Shown in pieces: positions 63,691 to 64,000 of a stretch of 64,000 bases of DNA. Within the stretch, counting starts at the first letter, position 1, and each line of letters begins with the position of its first letter. The stretch is from Flammeovirgaceae bacterium BBD 1991-12 (GTDB lineage: Bacteria; Bacteroidota; Bacteroidia; Cytophagales; Cyclobacteriaceae): NCBI GenBank assembly GCA_001657315.1, contig LYSV01000011.1:21820-85819 (forward strand), given 5' to 3'. A program made the translations under genes and the position numbers. The notes beneath the pieces were generated by a model. The model ran no database searches, was not told the origin of the DNA, and saw only the letters and a list, made by a program, of their open reading frames with translations.

Positions 63691-64000
63691 ATGAAAGATA
63701 ATTTTTCCAAACAGGCCAGTACATATGCCAGATTCCGGCCACATTACCCTCCGGAATTGTATGGATACCTCCTTACTCAAATGAATGGCACCGGAACCGC
63801 GTGGGATTGCGGAACGGGCAACGGACAGGTAGCTATACAACTGGCGCAACATGTTGCAAACGTCTATGCCACGGATATCAGTCAGACACAACTGGATCAT
63901 GCTCCGAAAAAGGAAAACATAAAATATATCTGCTCATCGGCGGAAGATTCAGGATTACCTGCGCATTTCATTGACCTTGTTACCGTAGCTCAGGCGATGC
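63691..64000 (+). CDS. class I SAM-dependent methyltransferase, 5' part (runs off window)
   Basis: The first 103 codons are visible: an N-terminus YARFRPHYPPELYGYL typical of UbiE-like and phospholipid-type methyltransferases, then motif I AWDCGTGNGQVAIQLAQ, and a motif II acidic residue in VYATDISQTQLDHA. The sequence continues past 64000, so substrate and full length cannot be judged. It is preceded by about 245 bases of very AT-rich DNA (63446-63690) in which I see no gene. Confidence 0.85.
   Translation, partial: MKDNFSKQASTYARFRPHYPPELYGYLLTQMNGTGTAWDCGTGNGQVAIQLAQHVANVYATDISQTQLDHAPKKENIKYICSSAEDSGLPAHFIDLVTVAQAM

Overview
The window is chromosomal DNA from a member of the Bacteroidota, most likely a Cytophagales-type marine or soil bacterium. 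The evidence is lineage-typical: a SusC/SusD pair, a T9SS-type C-terminal sorting domain, FtsX-type permeases with a PadR regulator, TamL, a DUF4302 lipoprotein, DUF6268, DUF6435 and DUF6952 families, and several exact TAnnTTTG promoter -7 boxes. I saw no tRNA, rRNA, CRISPR array, transposase or phage genes. Species cannot be named from the sequence alone.

Layout. 1-2.5 kb (minus): a compact operon with a Rab-like small GTPase, a possible roadblock-like partner, a coiled-coil protein, a membrane-anchored peptidoglycan-binding protein and the start of a PAS-like protein. 2.6-7.4 kb: a decayed YafY/WYL regulator, an NmrA-like reductase, katG (minus) and a higBA toxin-antitoxin pair. 7.5-9.3 kb (minus): cysE-cysM for cysteine synthesis. 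9.4-17.7 kb (minus): padR and three large FtsX/MacB-type permeases separated by related inverted repeats. 18.1-20.4 kb (minus): a secreted M43 metalloprotease gene broken by one in-frame amber codon.

20.7-30.1 kb (plus) is a light-response module. It begins with a CarH/LitR-type MerR regulator that keeps the Wx9EH and B12-binding histidine motifs. Two paralogous ECF sigma factors follow, then crtI-crtB-idi, a small DUF6435 protein, a photolyase, a DUF2867 oxidoreductase, an SRPBCC protein and crtZ. The second sigma gene has an exact TTG-N19-TAnnTTTG promoter with a 10-bp palindrome in its spacer, flanked by two copies of a GTTTAA-N16-TTAAAC inverted repeat exactly 64 bp apart. This is the best candidate here for an undescribed regulatory arrangement.

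30-48 kb is mixed core and accessory sequence: pyrR-pyrB, a cystathionine beta-synthase, a TPR protein with a histidine-kinase phosphoacceptor domain but no ATPase, a GIN-domain lipoprotein, an RNA methyltransferase divergent from tamL, ung, apaG, a methyltransferase, a membrane-anchored kinase-like protein, a membrane LytTR regulator and a hicAB pair. 48.8-53.8 kb holds a serine hydrolase, stress and signalling genes and small conserved proteins. 54-61.7 kb (minus) is a SusC/SusD nutrient-uptake locus with a zinc metallohydrolase lipoprotein, a DUF4302 lipoprotein and a lipocalin-like lipoprotein. 62-63.4 kb is an AT-rich orphan lipoprotein, and the window ends inside a methyltransferase gene.

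Several genes (higB, pyrR, the TPR protein gene, the CxxC protein gene, hicA) have an exact -7 box ending only 5-11 nt before the start codon, which suggests leaderless or near-leaderless mRNAs. All family assignments come from reading motifs by eye; no database search was run.
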